Origin: Pseudomonadota bacterium
GTDB taxonomy: Bacteria > Pseudomonadota > Gammaproteobacteria > Steroidobacterales > Steroidobacteraceae
Assembly: GCA_023457495.1 (NCBI GenBank)
Contig: JAEWLQ010000079.1
Coordinates: 10,270 to 74,269 of the forward strand
Direction: 5' to 3'
DNA length: 64,000 nt
Shown here: one piece after another, positions 33,862 to 42,943 of the stretch
How the letters are laid out: every line of letters starts with the position of its first letter
Position numbering within the stretch: the first letter of the stretch is position 1
Notes under the pieces: model-generated
Database searches by the model: none
Told to the model about the DNA's origin: nothing
What the model saw: the letters and a program-made list of their open reading frames with translations, nothing else
Program-made: the position numbers and the translations under genes

Positions 33862-36495
33862 CTATTTCGACAGGTCCGCGATTGCGGCCTTGCTCAGCAC
33901 CTGAGTCGCCTTCCAGTAGGCAGCCCAGGGATCCTTGCGCTGCTTCGCGATCCGATCGGGCACGTTGTGCAGGTTGAAATGCGCACCGCGGATGTCGTCG
34001 TCGATCTCGTCCCACGCCACCGGCGTCGAGACGCCGACACCCGGCCGCCAGCGCGGCGAAAACGCGGCGACCGCGGTCGCGCCGAAGCCGTTGCGTAGAT
34101 AGTCGACGAAGATCTTGTTCTTGCGATTGCGCTCGCCGGTTTTCGACGTGAACATCTTCGGCGCGAGCCGTTCCATGAACAGCGTGACGCCGCGCGCGAA
34201 CTCCTTCGCGGTGTCCCAGTCGGGCAGCGGGCGACCGAGTGGCGTGACGACGTGTAATCCCTTGCCGCCGGTGGTCTTGACCCAGCTTTCGAGGCCGTGT
34301 TCCTGCAGCAGCCTGCGCACGGCGAGCGCCGCTTCGCGCAGTTGGGCGTAGGGCAGGTCGGCGCCGGGATCGAGATCGAAGGTCAGCCGGTCGGCGTGTG
34401 TGGGCCGCGGCATGCGCGAGCCCCAGCTATGCAGTTCGACGGCGCCGACCTGCGCTAGATGCAGCAGCCCCTCGACGCTGTCGCACACGACGAAGTCCGG
34501 ATCCTTGTCCGCGTTCGGAATCTGCACGACGCGCAGGCCGCGCGCGGATTCCTCGAGGAAGTGCTTCTGGAAAAACGGCTTCGAACCATGCGTGTTGCGC
34601 AAGATTGAGAGCGGCCGGTCCTTGTAATGAGCCAGGGCGGCTTCACCGACCGCCGCGAAATATTCGGCGAGTTGCAGCTTCGTGATGCCATCGTGCGGGA
34701 AGAGCACGCGGTCCGGATGCGTCAGCCGCCCGCCCAGCGGTCCCGTGTCCTTGTCGGTCCCGCCATCCTTTGCCCGAGTGCGCTTCCCTTTGCTACGCGC
34801 ACCTTTCCCGGATTTTTCGTGCATGGCACCGACCATGTCTTCAGTATGCGCGGGCTCTTCGCGGGTGACCGTCTTGGGGTCGCGATCCTGGCGCATGCCG
34901 AGGTAACGCGGCTGGCGCAGGATGCCGTCCTGGGTCCAGTCGGCGAACGCCACCTGGATCACGAGCTCGGGCTTCATCCAGTGCCAGATTTCGCCCGAGC
35001 GTTTGTCGGGCAAGCGGTCGAAGGGGCTGTCCTTGCGCTCGAGCTTCTTCACGCGTTCGTGCCATTGCGCGCGTTCCTCGGCGCTGAAGCCGCCGCCGAC
35101 ACGGCCGGCGTACTTGAGGCCCTTGCCGGACTTCACGCCCACGAGCAGCGAGGAGAATGTTCCCGTGCCGCGGCCGGGTAGGTAGGCGGCCCCGCCGACG
35201 ACGAACTCCTGTTCGCGGTGGCACTTCACCTTGAGCCAGTCGGCCGAGCGGTCCCCGCGATAGGGCGAGTCGATCTTCTTCGCGACGAGGCCCTCGAGAT
35301 GCTGGTTGCAGACGCGCGCGAGCAGCTCGCGGCTGTCGCTGTGAATCTGGTCGGCGAGCCGCAACGGGCCTTTCGGAGGTAGTTTGGCGAACGCGGCGTC
35401 GAGACGCATCTTGCGCTGCGATAGGGGCAGGGAGCGCAGGTCTTCGCCCCGATAGAAGAGTATGTCGAAGATGCAGTACTGCAATTCGTCCAGTCGCCCC
35501 TGTTCCCGCATGTGTTGCAGCAGCGAAAAGTCCGAACGGCCGTTCGGATCGGTGACGATCAATTCCCCGTCGATCCACGTTTCCTGCAGCTTGAGTTTCG
35601 CGAGCGCGTCGACGATGGGCCCGACCTTTTGCGTCCAGTCGATGCCGTTGCGTGAGATGCAGCGCACATCCTCGCCGTCGCAGCGGCACAGCAGCCGGAT
35701 GCCATCGTACTTGAGCTCGTACACCCAGCCTTCGTCACCCGGCACCTTGTCGACGAGCGTCGCGAGCTGCGGCTTGATCGTCGCGGGCAGCGCCTTGCCG
35801 CTGGTGCCGCGTGACTTGGTACTGCGAGGTTTCGGTGCGCCGGTTTTCGCGGGGGGCTTCGCCTTGGCCTTGGGCGCTGCCGTGCCGTGGCGCTCGTCGA
35901 TCGGCGCATGCGTGAGCACCACCTTGCCCGCATCGATGACATCCGCGTCGGCGCCGGGCTGCGCGGCTGCGTCGTTCGATTTCATCAACAGCCAGTTGGG
36001 TTGTTTGCCCTGCATGCGCGTGCGCACCAGGTGCCAGCGGCCGCTGAGTTTCTTGCCGAACAATTCGAAGGCGAGGTGGCCCTTGCGCAGCCCCTTGTCG
36101 AAGTCCTCCACCGGCCGCCAGGTGCCGGAATCCCAGATGTCGACGTGGCCCGCACCGTATTCACCCTTCGGGATGTCGCCCGAGAACTTCGCGTATGCGA
36201 TCGGATGATCTTCCACTTCGACCGCGAGTCGCTTGTCCGCCGGATCGAGAGAAGGGCCCTTGGGCACCGCCCAACTACGCAGCGTGCCTTGCCATTCGAG
36301 CCGGAAATCCCAGTGAAGTCGCCGTGCCGCATGTTTCTGCACGACGAAGATGAGTTTCTTCTCCTTGCTCTTGCCGGGGCTCTTTGCTTTCGCGGATTTC
36401 TTCGCGCGCGCCTTGTCCGCCGGCTCGCGGGTTTTCTTGAAGTCGCGCTTCGCGGCGTACTTCGCGAGTCGTTTGTTGCCGCCCGCGTCGGCCAT
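33862..36495 (-). CDS. ligD: DNA ligase D (end-joining polymerase/ligase/nuclease)
   Basis: 877 aa, three modules in the order phosphoesterase, ligase, polymerase. The phosphoesterase domain (about 45-175) shows HAARRLHWDFRLE and GDIPKGEYGAG. The ATP-dependent ligase domain has the adenylation lysine in ELKYDGIRL (Lys262). The polymerase/primase domain (from about 590) begins LTHPDRVLFPHDGITK and has the catalytic FDLDPG. Lysine-rich linkers connect the modules. LigD works with Ku in bacterial non-homologous end joining. Its start is 3 nt after the ku stop. Confidence 0.96.
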   Translation of the reverse strand: MADAGGNKRLAKYAAKRDFKKTREPADKARAKKSAKAKSPGKSKEKKLIFVVQKHAARRLHWDFRLEWQGTLRSWAVPKGPSLDPADKRLAVEVEDHPIAYAKFSGDIPKGEYGAGHVDIWDSGTWRPVEDFDKGLRKGHLAFELFGKKLSGRWHLVRTRMQGKQPNWLLMKSNDAAAQPGADADVIDAGKVVLTHAPIDERHGTAAPKAKAKPPAKTGAPKPRSTKSRGTSGKALPATIKPQLATLVDKVPGDEGWVYELKYDGIRLLCRCDGEDVRCISRNGIDWTQKVGPIVDALAKLKLQETWIDGELIVTDPNGRSDFSLLQHMREQGRLDELQYCIFDILFYRGEDLRSLPLSQRKMRLDAAFAKLPPKGPLRLADQIHSDSRELLARVCNQHLEGLVAKKIDSPYRGDRSADWLKVKCHREQEFVVGGAAYLPGRGTGTFSSLLVGVKSGKGLKYAGRVGGGFSAEERAQWHERVKKLERKDSPFDRLPDKRSGEIWHWMKPELVIQVAFADWTQDGILRQPRYLGMRQDRDPKTVTREEPAHTEDMVGAMHEKSGKGARSKGKRTRAKDGGTDKDTGPLGGRLTHPDRVLFPHDGITKLQLAEYFAAVGEAALAHYKDRPLSILRNTHGSKPFFQKHFLEESARGLRVVQIPNADKDPDFVVCDSVEGLLHLAQVGAVELHSWGSRMPRPTHADRLTFDLDPGADLPYAQLREAALAVRRLLQEHGLESWVKTTGGKGLHVVTPLGRPLPDWDTAKEFARGVTLFMERLAPKMFTSKTGERNRKNKIFVDYLRNGFGATAVAAFSPRWRPGVGVSTPVAWDEIDDDIRGAHFNLHNVPDRIAKQRKDPWAAYWKATQVLSKAAIADLSK

Positions 36496-36498
36496 GCG

Positions 36499-37461
36499 TC
36501 ACGCGCGCCGCGCGGTGCGCGTCGTGGCGGAGCGCCGGCGCGCGGCGCTGTGCTTGCGTTTGCTGCCGCGTTTCGTCGATGTGTCGCCATCGCCACCTTT
36601 CTTCTGCTCGAGGCTGCGCTGCAGCAGCGACATCAGGTCGACCACCTTGCCCCCGCCGGTCGCGCGCTCCACGACTTCGCCTTCGGGCTGCGTGAGCGCA
36701 TGCGTCTGCCCCGACTTGACCTTCTCGTCGATGCGTTTCATCAGGTCTTCGCGGTACGTGTCGTGGAACGCCTGCGGATCCCACTTCTCGGTCATCTCGT
36801 CGATGAGTTTCAGCGCCATCTGCAGCTCGCGGCTGTTCTGGCTGACGGCCTTCTTCGCCGCATCCGACGCAATCTGCGGGTGTTCCTGGATCTCGGCCTC
36901 GTACCGCAGCGTGTTGAGCATCAGCACTTCCTGATCCGGCAACAACGCCGCGACGTACTGGCGGCTGCGCAATACAAAGGTGGCCACGGCGAGCTTCTTC
37001 GACTGCGTGAGCGCCTCGCGCAGCAGCGCGTACACCTTTTCGCCGTTCTTTTCCGGCGCGACGTAGTAGGGCGTGTCGTAGTAGTAAGGCGCGATCGCTT
37101 CGCGATCGACGAAGGCCTGGATGTCGATGGTGCGCGAGGCTTCGACGTTGGCGCGCCGGAAGTCCTCATCGGTGAGCACCACGTACTCACCCTTCTCGTA
37201 CTCGTAACCTTTCACGACGTCGTTCCATTGAACGACCTTCCCGGTGGCCTTGTTGTACCGCTGGTAGCCGACCGGCGCGAAGTCGTGTTTGTCGAGCAGA
37301 TTGAGATCGAGCTGCGTCGCACGCGACGCCGTGTGCAGGCTCACGGGAATGTGGATCAGGCTGAAGCTGATCGCGCCACTCCACAAGCCGCGCGATGTGC
37401 GTTTCGCGCGCTCGCTCCCGTTGCCATGGCCATTGCCACCATTCGTCTTGCGCTTAGGCAT
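36499..37461 (-). CDS. ku: DNA end-binding protein Ku
   Basis: 320 aa. Homodimeric ring protein that binds double-strand breaks and recruits LigD. The Ku core begins at about residue 24 with SRGLWSGAISFSLIHIPVSL and includes YEYEKGEYVVLTDEDF and LREALTQSKKLAVATFVLRSR. The C-terminus is basic and probably contacts DNA or LigD. Its first 8 bases overlap the end of the upstream oxidoreductase, and ligD follows immediately, so this is an NHEJ operon. Confidence 0.96.
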   Translation of the reverse strand: MPKRKTNGGNGHGNGSERAKRTSRGLWSGAISFSLIHIPVSLHTASRATQLDLNLLDKHDFAPVGYQRYNKATGKVVQWNDVVKGYEYEKGEYVVLTDEDFRRANVEASRTIDIQAFVDREAIAPYYYDTPYYVAPEKNGEKVYALLREALTQSKKLAVATFVLRSRQYVAALLPDQEVLMLNTLRYEAEIQEHPQIASDAAKKAVSQNSRELQMALKLIDEMTEKWDPQAFHDTYREDLMKRIDEKVKSGQTHALTQPEGEVVERATGGGKVVDLMSLLQRSLEQKKGGDGDTSTKRGSKRKHSAARRRSATTRTARRA

Positions 37462-38593
37462 GACCGCTCTCCACGTGTATCAGCGCGGGCTCGCGCGGCA
37501 CCGCGGGCCGGCGGATTTCCTGGCGCAGCGACGGGCGCCGGCGCCGGTTCGGGCTTTCGTCCATGGACACCCAGCGTCCGGACGTGATGGATCGGTGAAT
37601 CGCCTCGATGATCATCACGTCGATGAGGCCTTCCTTCCCCGAAGGCTCCGGCGTGCGGTCGCCGCGCACGCATTGCGCGAAGTGCACCAACTCGGGCGCG
37701 AATTGATCGCTCTTGGCGAACTGCTTCTTGCGTTTCTTTCCGCCGACCACGAGCTCGTAACCGAGTCCTTCCGCGTATTCATACGCGGGATCCATCGTCA
37801 CGCTGCCTTTCGTCCCGACGATCTCGTAACGCGAGCGATCGGCCGCCCCGAAGCTGCAGATGAAATTCGCGGCGCGATTCTCGGGAAACTTCATGATCAC
37901 ATGGACCGTTTCCGGCACCTCGCGAAAACGCGGATCGCCGGAGTTGGTGGCCGTCGCCCACACCTGCGTCGGTTCCGCGGCGAAGACATAGCGCGCGGCG
38001 TTGATGCAGTAGATGCCGATGTCCCACACCGGCCCGCCGCCGAGATCGCGCTTGACGCGGATGTTGTCCGGCTTCACCTGCATCGAGAACTGCGAGTTGA
38101 AATAACGCGCATCGCCGATGCGCTTGCGCCGCACGATGTCGGCCACTTCGAGATTCGCGCGCTCGAAGTGCAGTCGATAGGCCGTCATCAGCGTGACACC
38201 GGCGCGGTCGCAGGCGTCGATCATGCGGCGGCAGTCGCGCGCGGTAGTCGCCAGGGGCTTTTCGCACAAGACGTGCAGGCCCGCGCTGGCCGCGCGCACC
38301 GTCCAGCTGGCGTGCATCGTGTTCGGCAGCGCGATGTACACCGCGTCGATGTCGCCACTCGCGAAGAGCTCCGCGGCTTCCTCGTAGGAATGCAGCCGGT
38401 CGACGCCGTAACGTTTGCCGAGCTTGCGCAGCTTCATGCGGTCGCCCGAGACGAGGGCGACCAGCTCAACGTGGCCGCGGGCGTGGCGGAAGGCGGGCAA
38501 AACGGCGGCTTGAGCGATATGGCCGAGGCCGATGACGGCAAAACGGATGGGGCGCCTGGATTTCGTGGACGCTGATTTCGCAGATGTTTTCAT
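37454..38593 (-). CDS. Gfo/Idh/MocA family NAD(P)-dependent oxidoreductase
   Basis: 379 aa. The Rossmann domain starts RFAVIGLGHIAQAAVLPAF, with the family motif EKPLA (in LCEKPLATTARDC) at the end of the nucleotide-binding half. The C-terminal half carries GGGPVWDIGIYCINAARY, the typical substrate-site helix. Probable sugar or cyclitol dehydrogenase; substrate unknown. No clear Shine-Dalgarno precedes ATG 38593. The frame is open much further upstream, but that part is antisense to thrS. It overlaps ku by 8 nt, so it may be the first gene of the NHEJ transcript. Confidence 0.88.
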   Translation of the reverse strand: MKTSAKSASTKSRRPIRFAVIGLGHIAQAAVLPAFRHARGHVELVALVSGDRMKLRKLGKRYGVDRLHSYEEAAELFASGDIDAVYIALPNTMHASWTVRAASAGLHVLCEKPLATTARDCRRMIDACDRAGVTLMTAYRLHFERANLEVADIVRRKRIGDARYFNSQFSMQVKPDNIRVKRDLGGGPVWDIGIYCINAARYVFAAEPTQVWATATNSGDPRFREVPETVHVIMKFPENRAANFICSFGAADRSRYEIVGTKGSVTMDPAYEYAEGLGYELVVGGKKRKKQFAKSDQFAPELVHFAQCVRGDRTPEPSGKEGLIDVMIIEAIHRSITSGRWVSMDESPNRRRRPSLRQEIRRPAVPREPALIHVESGHA

Positions 38594-38743
38594 TGAATCG
38601 AGTAGAAACGCGCGCTGCCGTGCTCGATATCGGCAAACCGCCCGCGGCCCTGTCGGAATTGATTCTGCGCAGACGCTTTGGCAGGATGCCCGGCCCGCAA
38701 CTATTTGAATTGCCGGTATTTCCGGCGTGAAGCCCAAGTCACT

Positions 38744-40672
38744 ATGCCAGTCATCACGCTGCCCGACGGCAGCCAGAAGAAATTCGATGCGCCCGTGAGC
38801 GTGTTCGACGTCGCGGCGAGCATCGGCGCGGGACTCGCGAAAGCCGCGCTCGCCGGACGCGTGAACGGCAAGCTGGTCGACACCTCGTTCGTCATGAACG
38901 AGGACGCGACGCTGTCCATCGTCACGGAAAAGGATCCGGCGGCGCTCGAGATCATCCGTCACTCGACGGCGCACCTGCTGGCGCAGGCCGTGCAGTCCAT
39001 CTACCCGAAGGCGCAGGTCACCATCGGCCCCGTCATCGAAGACGGCTTCTATTACGACTTCGCGTTCGAGCGTCCCTTCACGCCCGAGGATCTCGAGAAG
39101 TTCGAGGCCAAGATGAAGGAGATCGCCGCAGCGGACCTCAAGGTCGGCCGGCGCGTGATGCCGCGCGACGAGGCGGTGAAACTCTTCAAGGACATGGGCG
39201 AGATCTACAAGGCGGAGATCATCGCCAGCATCCCGGGCAACGAGGAAATCTCGCTGTACGGGCAGGGCCAGTGGTTCGATCTGTGCCGCGGCCCGCACGT
39301 CCCCTCCACCGGCAAGCTGAAATCCTTCAAGCTGATGAAGGTGGCCGGCGCCTACTGGCGCGGCGATTCGCGCAACGAGATGCTCCAGCGCATCTACGGC
39401 ACCGCGTGGCTGAACGACAAGGACCTCAAGGACTACCTGCACCGGCTCGAGGAAGCGGAGAAACGCGACCATCGCCGCATCGGCAAGGACCTCGACCTGT
39501 TCCACTTCCAGGAAGAAGCCCCGGGCGCCGTGTTCTGGCATCCGCGCGGCTGGCGCATCTTCCAGCAGCTCATCTCCTATATGCGCAAGCGGCAGGATGA
39601 GGCGGGTTACGGCGAGGTGAACGCGCCTGAGATCATGGAGTCCTCGCTGTGGCAGAAATCCGGCCACCTCGAGAAGTTCGGCGAGAACATGTTCCTGACG
39701 AAGACACCCGACGAGCGGGTGTACGCCATCAAGCCCATGAACTGCCCGGGCCACATCCAGATCTTCAACCAGGGCATCCGTTCGCATAACGACCTGCCGA
39801 TCCGCTTCGCGGAGTTCGGCAAGGTGCATCGCTACGAGCCTTCGGGGGCGCTGCACGGCCTGATGCGCGTGCGCGCCTTCAACCAGGACGATGCGCACAT
39901 CTTCATCACCGAGGACCAGATCACCGAGGAATCGGTCCGGGTCATCCAGCTACTGCTCTCTATCTACAAGGACTTCGGCTTCGACGACGTCGCGGTCAAG
40001 TTCGCCGACCGGCCCCCGAAGCGGGTGGGGTCGGACGAGATCTGGGAAAAGTCGGAAAAGGCCCTGAAGGCCGCCGCGGCCGCCGCCGGCATCGAATGCG
40101 ACTACAACCCGGGCGAGGGCGCCTTTTACGGGCCGAAGCTCGAGTTCCACCTCCGGGACGCCATCGGCCGGACCTGGCAGTGCGGCACCCTCCAGGTGGA
40201 CCTGAACCTGCCCGGGCGCCTGGGCGCCACGTATATCGACGAGCACAGCCAGCGGCAGACCCCCGTCATGCTCCACCGGGCGATTTTCGGCTCTTTGGAG
40301 CGCTTTTTCGGCATTCTGCTGGAGCATCACGCCGGAAAACTGCCCACCTGGCTGGCCCCTACGCAGGCCGTCGTGATGACCATTACGGACCGCCAGGACG
40401 ATTACGTGCGGCGCGTTGCGGAAACACTTAGAAATCAAGGGATTCGCACCGAAGTCGACTTGCGGAACGAAAAAGTGGGCTTTAAGATTCGCGCCCACAC
40501 GCTGCAGCGCGTGCCCTATTTATTGGTGGCAGGCGACAAGGAAGTGGCGGCGAACCAGATTTCAGTGCGGACCTTGGGTGGCAAGGATCTCGGCACGATG
40601 TCCCCGGAAGACTTTGTTAGTCGGCTCCGCGTGGAAGTCGAGAGCCACGGTCGCACGTTGTTAGAGGGTTGA
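38744..40672 (+). CDS. thrS: Threonine--tRNA ligase
   Basis: 642 aa. Charges tRNA-Thr. N-terminal TGS domain (MPVITLPDGSQKKFDAPVSV), editing domain with HSTAHLLAQAVQ (about 73-84), and class II catalytic core: zinc-binding Cys in MNCPGHIQIF, motif 2 region RFAEFGKVHRYEPSG, motif 3 HRAIFGSLERFFGILLEH. The C-terminal anticodon-binding domain ends at about 642. ATG 38744 gives the universal MPVITLPDG start. It heads the thrS-infC-rpmI-rplT-pheST-ihfA-merR cluster; infC follows within 10 nt. Confidence 0.97.
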   Translation: MPVITLPDGSQKKFDAPVSVFDVAASIGAGLAKAALAGRVNGKLVDTSFVMNEDATLSIVTEKDPAALEIIRHSTAHLLAQAVQSIYPKAQVTIGPVIEDGFYYDFAFERPFTPEDLEKFEAKMKEIAAADLKVGRRVMPRDEAVKLFKDMGEIYKAEIIASIPGNEEISLYGQGQWFDLCRGPHVPSTGKLKSFKLMKVAGAYWRGDSRNEMLQRIYGTAWLNDKDLKDYLHRLEEAEKRDHRRIGKDLDLFHFQEEAPGAVFWHPRGWRIFQQLISYMRKRQDEAGYGEVNAPEIMESSLWQKSGHLEKFGENMFLTKTPDERVYAIKPMNCPGHIQIFNQGIRSHNDLPIRFAEFGKVHRYEPSGALHGLMRVRAFNQDDAHIFITEDQITEESVRVIQLLLSIYKDFGFDDVAVKFADRPPKRVGSDEIWEKSEKALKAAAAAAGIECDYNPGEGAFYGPKLEFHLRDAIGRTWQCGTLQVDLNLPGRLGATYIDEHSQRQTPVMLHRAIFGSLERFFGILLEHHAGKLPTWLAPTQAVVMTITDRQDDYVRRVAETLRNQGIRTEVDLRNEKVGFKIRAHTLQRVPYLLVAGDKEVAANQISVRTLGGKDLGTMSPEDFVSRLRVEVESHGRTLLEG

Positions 40673-40681
40673 TATATAGCT

Positions 40682-41197
40682 ATTGCAAGCAAGCGCGTCA
40701 GGCGCAACGAAGAGATCACGTCGCCCAAGGTGAGAGTCATCGGGGCGGATGGCGGTCAGGTCGGGGTGCTCACACGATTCGAGGCGCTCGACCTGGCGAA
40801 AGCCGCCGAGCTGGATCTCGTCGAGGTGTCGCCGCAGGCGGATCCGCCCGTCGTCCGTGTCATGGACTTCGGGAAATTCCTGTTCGAACAGAACAAGAAG
40901 TCGCACGCCGCGAAGCGCAAGCAAAAGCAGATCCAGATCAAAGAAGTGAAGTTTCGTCCCGGTACGGATGAGAACGATTACCAGATCAAACTGCGTAACA
41001 TCAATCGATTCCTGACCGAGGGTGATAAGGCCAAGGTGACGTTACGTTTCCGCGGCCGTGAGATGGCGCATACGGAAATCGGCCGGAAGCTGCTGGCGAG
41101 GTTGGTGGAAGATCTTCGCGAAATCGCGGTGATCGAACAGAACCCGCTGATGGAAGGCAGGCAGATGGTCATGATGTTCGCGCCGAAAAAGAAGTAA
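40682..41197 (+). CDS. infC: Translation initiation factor IF-3 (non-canonical start codon)
   Basis: 171 aa. IF-3 binds the 30S subunit and checks start codons. The N-domain has VRVIGADGGQVGVLTRFEAL and PPVVRVMDFGKFLFEQNKK; the C-domain has KEVKFRPGTDENDYQIKL. The first in-frame GTG (40730) would remove conserved residues, and no ATG precedes it. ATT 40682 is the likely start, as in E. coli; ATA 40676 is the alternative, with GAGGG 7 nt upstream. Rare starts let IF-3 repress its own translation. It lies 9 nt after thrS in the same frame. Confidence 0.93.
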   Translation: MASKRVRRNEEITSPKVRVIGADGGQVGVLTRFEALDLAKAAELDLVEVSPQADPPVVRVMDFGKFLFEQNKKSHAAKRKQKQIQIKEVKFRPGTDENDYQIKLRNINRFLTEGDKAKVTLRFRGREMAHTEIGRKLLARLVEDLREIAVIEQNPLMEGRQMVMMFAPKKK

Positions 41198-41243
41198 CCC
41201 GCAGTCAACGAAAGAAGCCTGCGGATTCGCCCCGAGCGGGTGC

Positions 41244-41261
41244 CGCACGAGAAATCGTGTG
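41244..41261 (+). promoter_or_regulatory. Leader hairpin with GAAA loop before rpmI
   Basis: CGCACGA (41244-41250), GAAA loop (41251-41254), TCGTGTG (41255-41261): a 7-bp stem with one G-U pair, capped by a GNRA tetraloop, within the 99-nt infC-rpmI gap. In E. coli, L20 represses rpmI-rplT by binding structured leader RNA here; this hairpin is a candidate for part of such a site. Role inferred only. Confidence 0.4.
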
Positions 41262-41296
41262 CGCCTTGCGAAAGGTAGCTACAACGGAGTTGATTT

Positions 41297-41500
41297 ATGC
41301 CCAAGTTGAAGACCAACCGGGCAGCGGCCAAGCGTTTCCGCAAGACAGCCAAGGGCTGGAAAGCGGGCTCGGCAGGCCGCCGCCACAATCTCGGCCACAA
41401 GCCTCGCAAGACCAAGCGCCAGCTGCGCTCGGGCGGATCATCGCTCGTGCACAAGAGCGACACGGGACGTGTCGACCAGCTGATGCCGAACAACAAGTAA
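41297..41500 (+). CDS. rpmI: 50S ribosomal protein bL35
   Basis: 67 aa, highly basic. MPKLKTNRAAAKRFRKTAKG and the HNLGHKPRKTKRQLR block are diagnostic of bL35, a late-assembly protein of the large subunit. CGGAG lies 8 nt before ATG 41297. It lies between infC and rplT as in most gammaproteobacteria; 20 nt separate it from rplT. Confidence 0.98.
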   Translation: MPKLKTNRAAAKRFRKTAKGWKAGSAGRRHNLGHKPRKTKRQLRSGGSSLVHKSDTGRVDQLMPNNK

Positions 41501-41520
41501 CCGGACGCGAGGACTAACTA

Positions 41521-41886
41521 ATGGCACGTGTAAAACGTGGCGTCCAGGCCGGACGCCGTCACAAGAAAATCCTTTCCAAGGCGAAGGGCTATTACAACGC
41601 CCGCCGCAAGGTATTCCGCGCAGCGAAGCAGGCGGTCATCAAGGCCGGCCAGTACGCGTATGCCGGTCGCCGTCTCAAGAAGCGCGACTTCCGCGCGCTG
41701 TGGATCCAGCGAATCAACGCCGCCGCGCGTGAGTTCGACTTGAGCTACAGCCGCCTGATCAACGGCCTGAAGAAGGCCGGCATCGACATCGACCGCAAGA
41801 TGCTGGCGGACCTGGCTGTGAACCAGCCCGAAGGTTTTGCCGCGATCGCGAAGCAGGCGAAGGCCGCTCTCGACAAAGCCGCTTAA
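41521..41886 (+). CDS. rplT: 50S ribosomal protein bL20
   Basis: 121 aa. Binds 23S rRNA early in large-subunit assembly and, in E. coli, autoregulates the rpmI-rplT mRNA. MARVKRGVQAGRRHKKILS and RRLKKRDFRALWIQRINAA are diagnostic. GAGG lies 8 nt upstream of ATG 41521. Length is normal. Confidence 0.98.
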   Translation: MARVKRGVQAGRRHKKILSKAKGYYNARRKVFRAAKQAVIKAGQYAYAGRRLKKRDFRALWIQRINAAAREFDLSYSRLINGLKKAGIDIDRKMLADLAVNQPEGFAAIAKQAKAALDKAA

Positions 41887-41901
41887 AGAAGCGGAATCGT
41901 C

Positions 41902-42939
41902 GTGAGCGGGGAGGCTCCCAACGATCTGGACAAGCGCCGGGAGGAAACTCTCGGCGCCGTTCATTCGAGCGCCGATATTCCCGCCCTCGAAGAGGCGCGC
42001 GTCCGCACGCTCGGCAAGAGCGGCTGGCTGACCGAAAAGCTCAAGGGCCTCGGCAAGCTGGCGGATGCCGAACGCAAGGAGTGGGGCGCGCGTTTCAATC
42101 GCGTGCGCGAGGAAATCCAGGCCGCGATCGAAGCGAAACGCGCCGAGCTCGAGCAGGCGGCCGTCGCCAGCAAGCTCGCCAAGGAGCGCATCGACGTCAC
42201 GCTGCCCGGACGTGGCGAGGCGCGCGGCGGATTGCACCCCGTCACCAAGGTGCGCCTGCGTATCGAGCATCTGTTCCGGCAGGCGGGCTTCGTCGTCGCC
42301 ACCGGTCCCGAGATCGAGGACGACTTCCACAATTTCGAGGCGCTCAACATCCCCGCCGACCACCCGGCGCGCGCGATGCACGACACCTTCTATTTCCCCG
42401 ACGGCAAACTACTGCGCACGCATACGTCGCCGGTGCAGATCCGCGCGATGCTCGCGGGCAAGCCGCCGTTCGCGGTGATCGCCCCGGGGCGCGTGTACCG
42501 CAACGATCACGACGTCACGCACTCGCCGATGTTCCACCAGGTGGAAGGGCTCGCGGTGGCGGAGGGCGTCACCTTCGCGAACATGAAGGCGATGCTGCAT
42601 GGGTTCCTCGAAGCGTTCTTCGAGCGCGACCTCAAGATGCGGCTGCGGCCGTCCTATTTTCCATTCACCGAGCCGTCGGCCGAGGTCGACATGAGCTGCG
42701 TGTTGTGCGGCGGCGGCGGTTGCCGCGTCTGCAAACACACCGGCTGGCTCGAGATCGCCGGCTGCGGCATGGTCCATCCGAAGGTGCTCGAGGCCGGCGG
42801 CGTGGACCCCGAGAAATACACGGGTTACGCCTTCGGCATGGGCATCGATCGCCTGGCCATGCTGCGTTACGGCGTGAACGACCTGCGCCTGTTCTTCGAG
42901 AACGACCTGCGCTTCCTCGCGCAATTCAGGGCGGGGTAG
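41902..42939 (+). CDS. pheS: Phenylalanine--tRNA ligase alpha subunit
   Basis: 345 aa, GTG start at 41902. An N-terminal coiled-coil arm (about 1-95) that contacts tRNA-Phe is followed by the class II core: HPVTKVRLRIEHLFRQAGF, HTSPVQIRAML (motif 2 region), and GMGIDRLAMLRYGVNDLR (motif 3). PSYFPFTEPSAEVDM helps bind phenylalanine. Works as an alpha2beta2 enzyme with PheT, whose gene begins 4 nt downstream. Confidence 0.97.
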   Translation: MSGEAPNDLDKRREETLGAVHSSADIPALEEARVRTLGKSGWLTEKLKGLGKLADAERKEWGARFNRVREEIQAAIEAKRAELEQAAVASKLAKERIDVTLPGRGEARGGLHPVTKVRLRIEHLFRQAGFVVATGPEIEDDFHNFEALNIPADHPARAMHDTFYFPDGKLLRTHTSPVQIRAMLAGKPPFAVIAPGRVYRNDHDVTHSPMFHQVEGLAVAEGVTFANMKAMLHGFLEAFFERDLKMRLRPSYFPFTEPSAEVDMSCVLCGGGGCRVCKHTGWLEIAGCGMVHPKVLEAGGVDPEKYTGYAFGMGIDRLAMLRYGVNDLRLFFENDLRFLAQFRAG

Positions 42940-42943
42940 GCGC

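Noticed and set aside
38594..39898. Upstream extension of the oxidoreductase frame on the minus strand
   Set aside because: It is antisense to thrS and has no recognisable protein features; the Rossmann start fixes the N-terminus near 38593.
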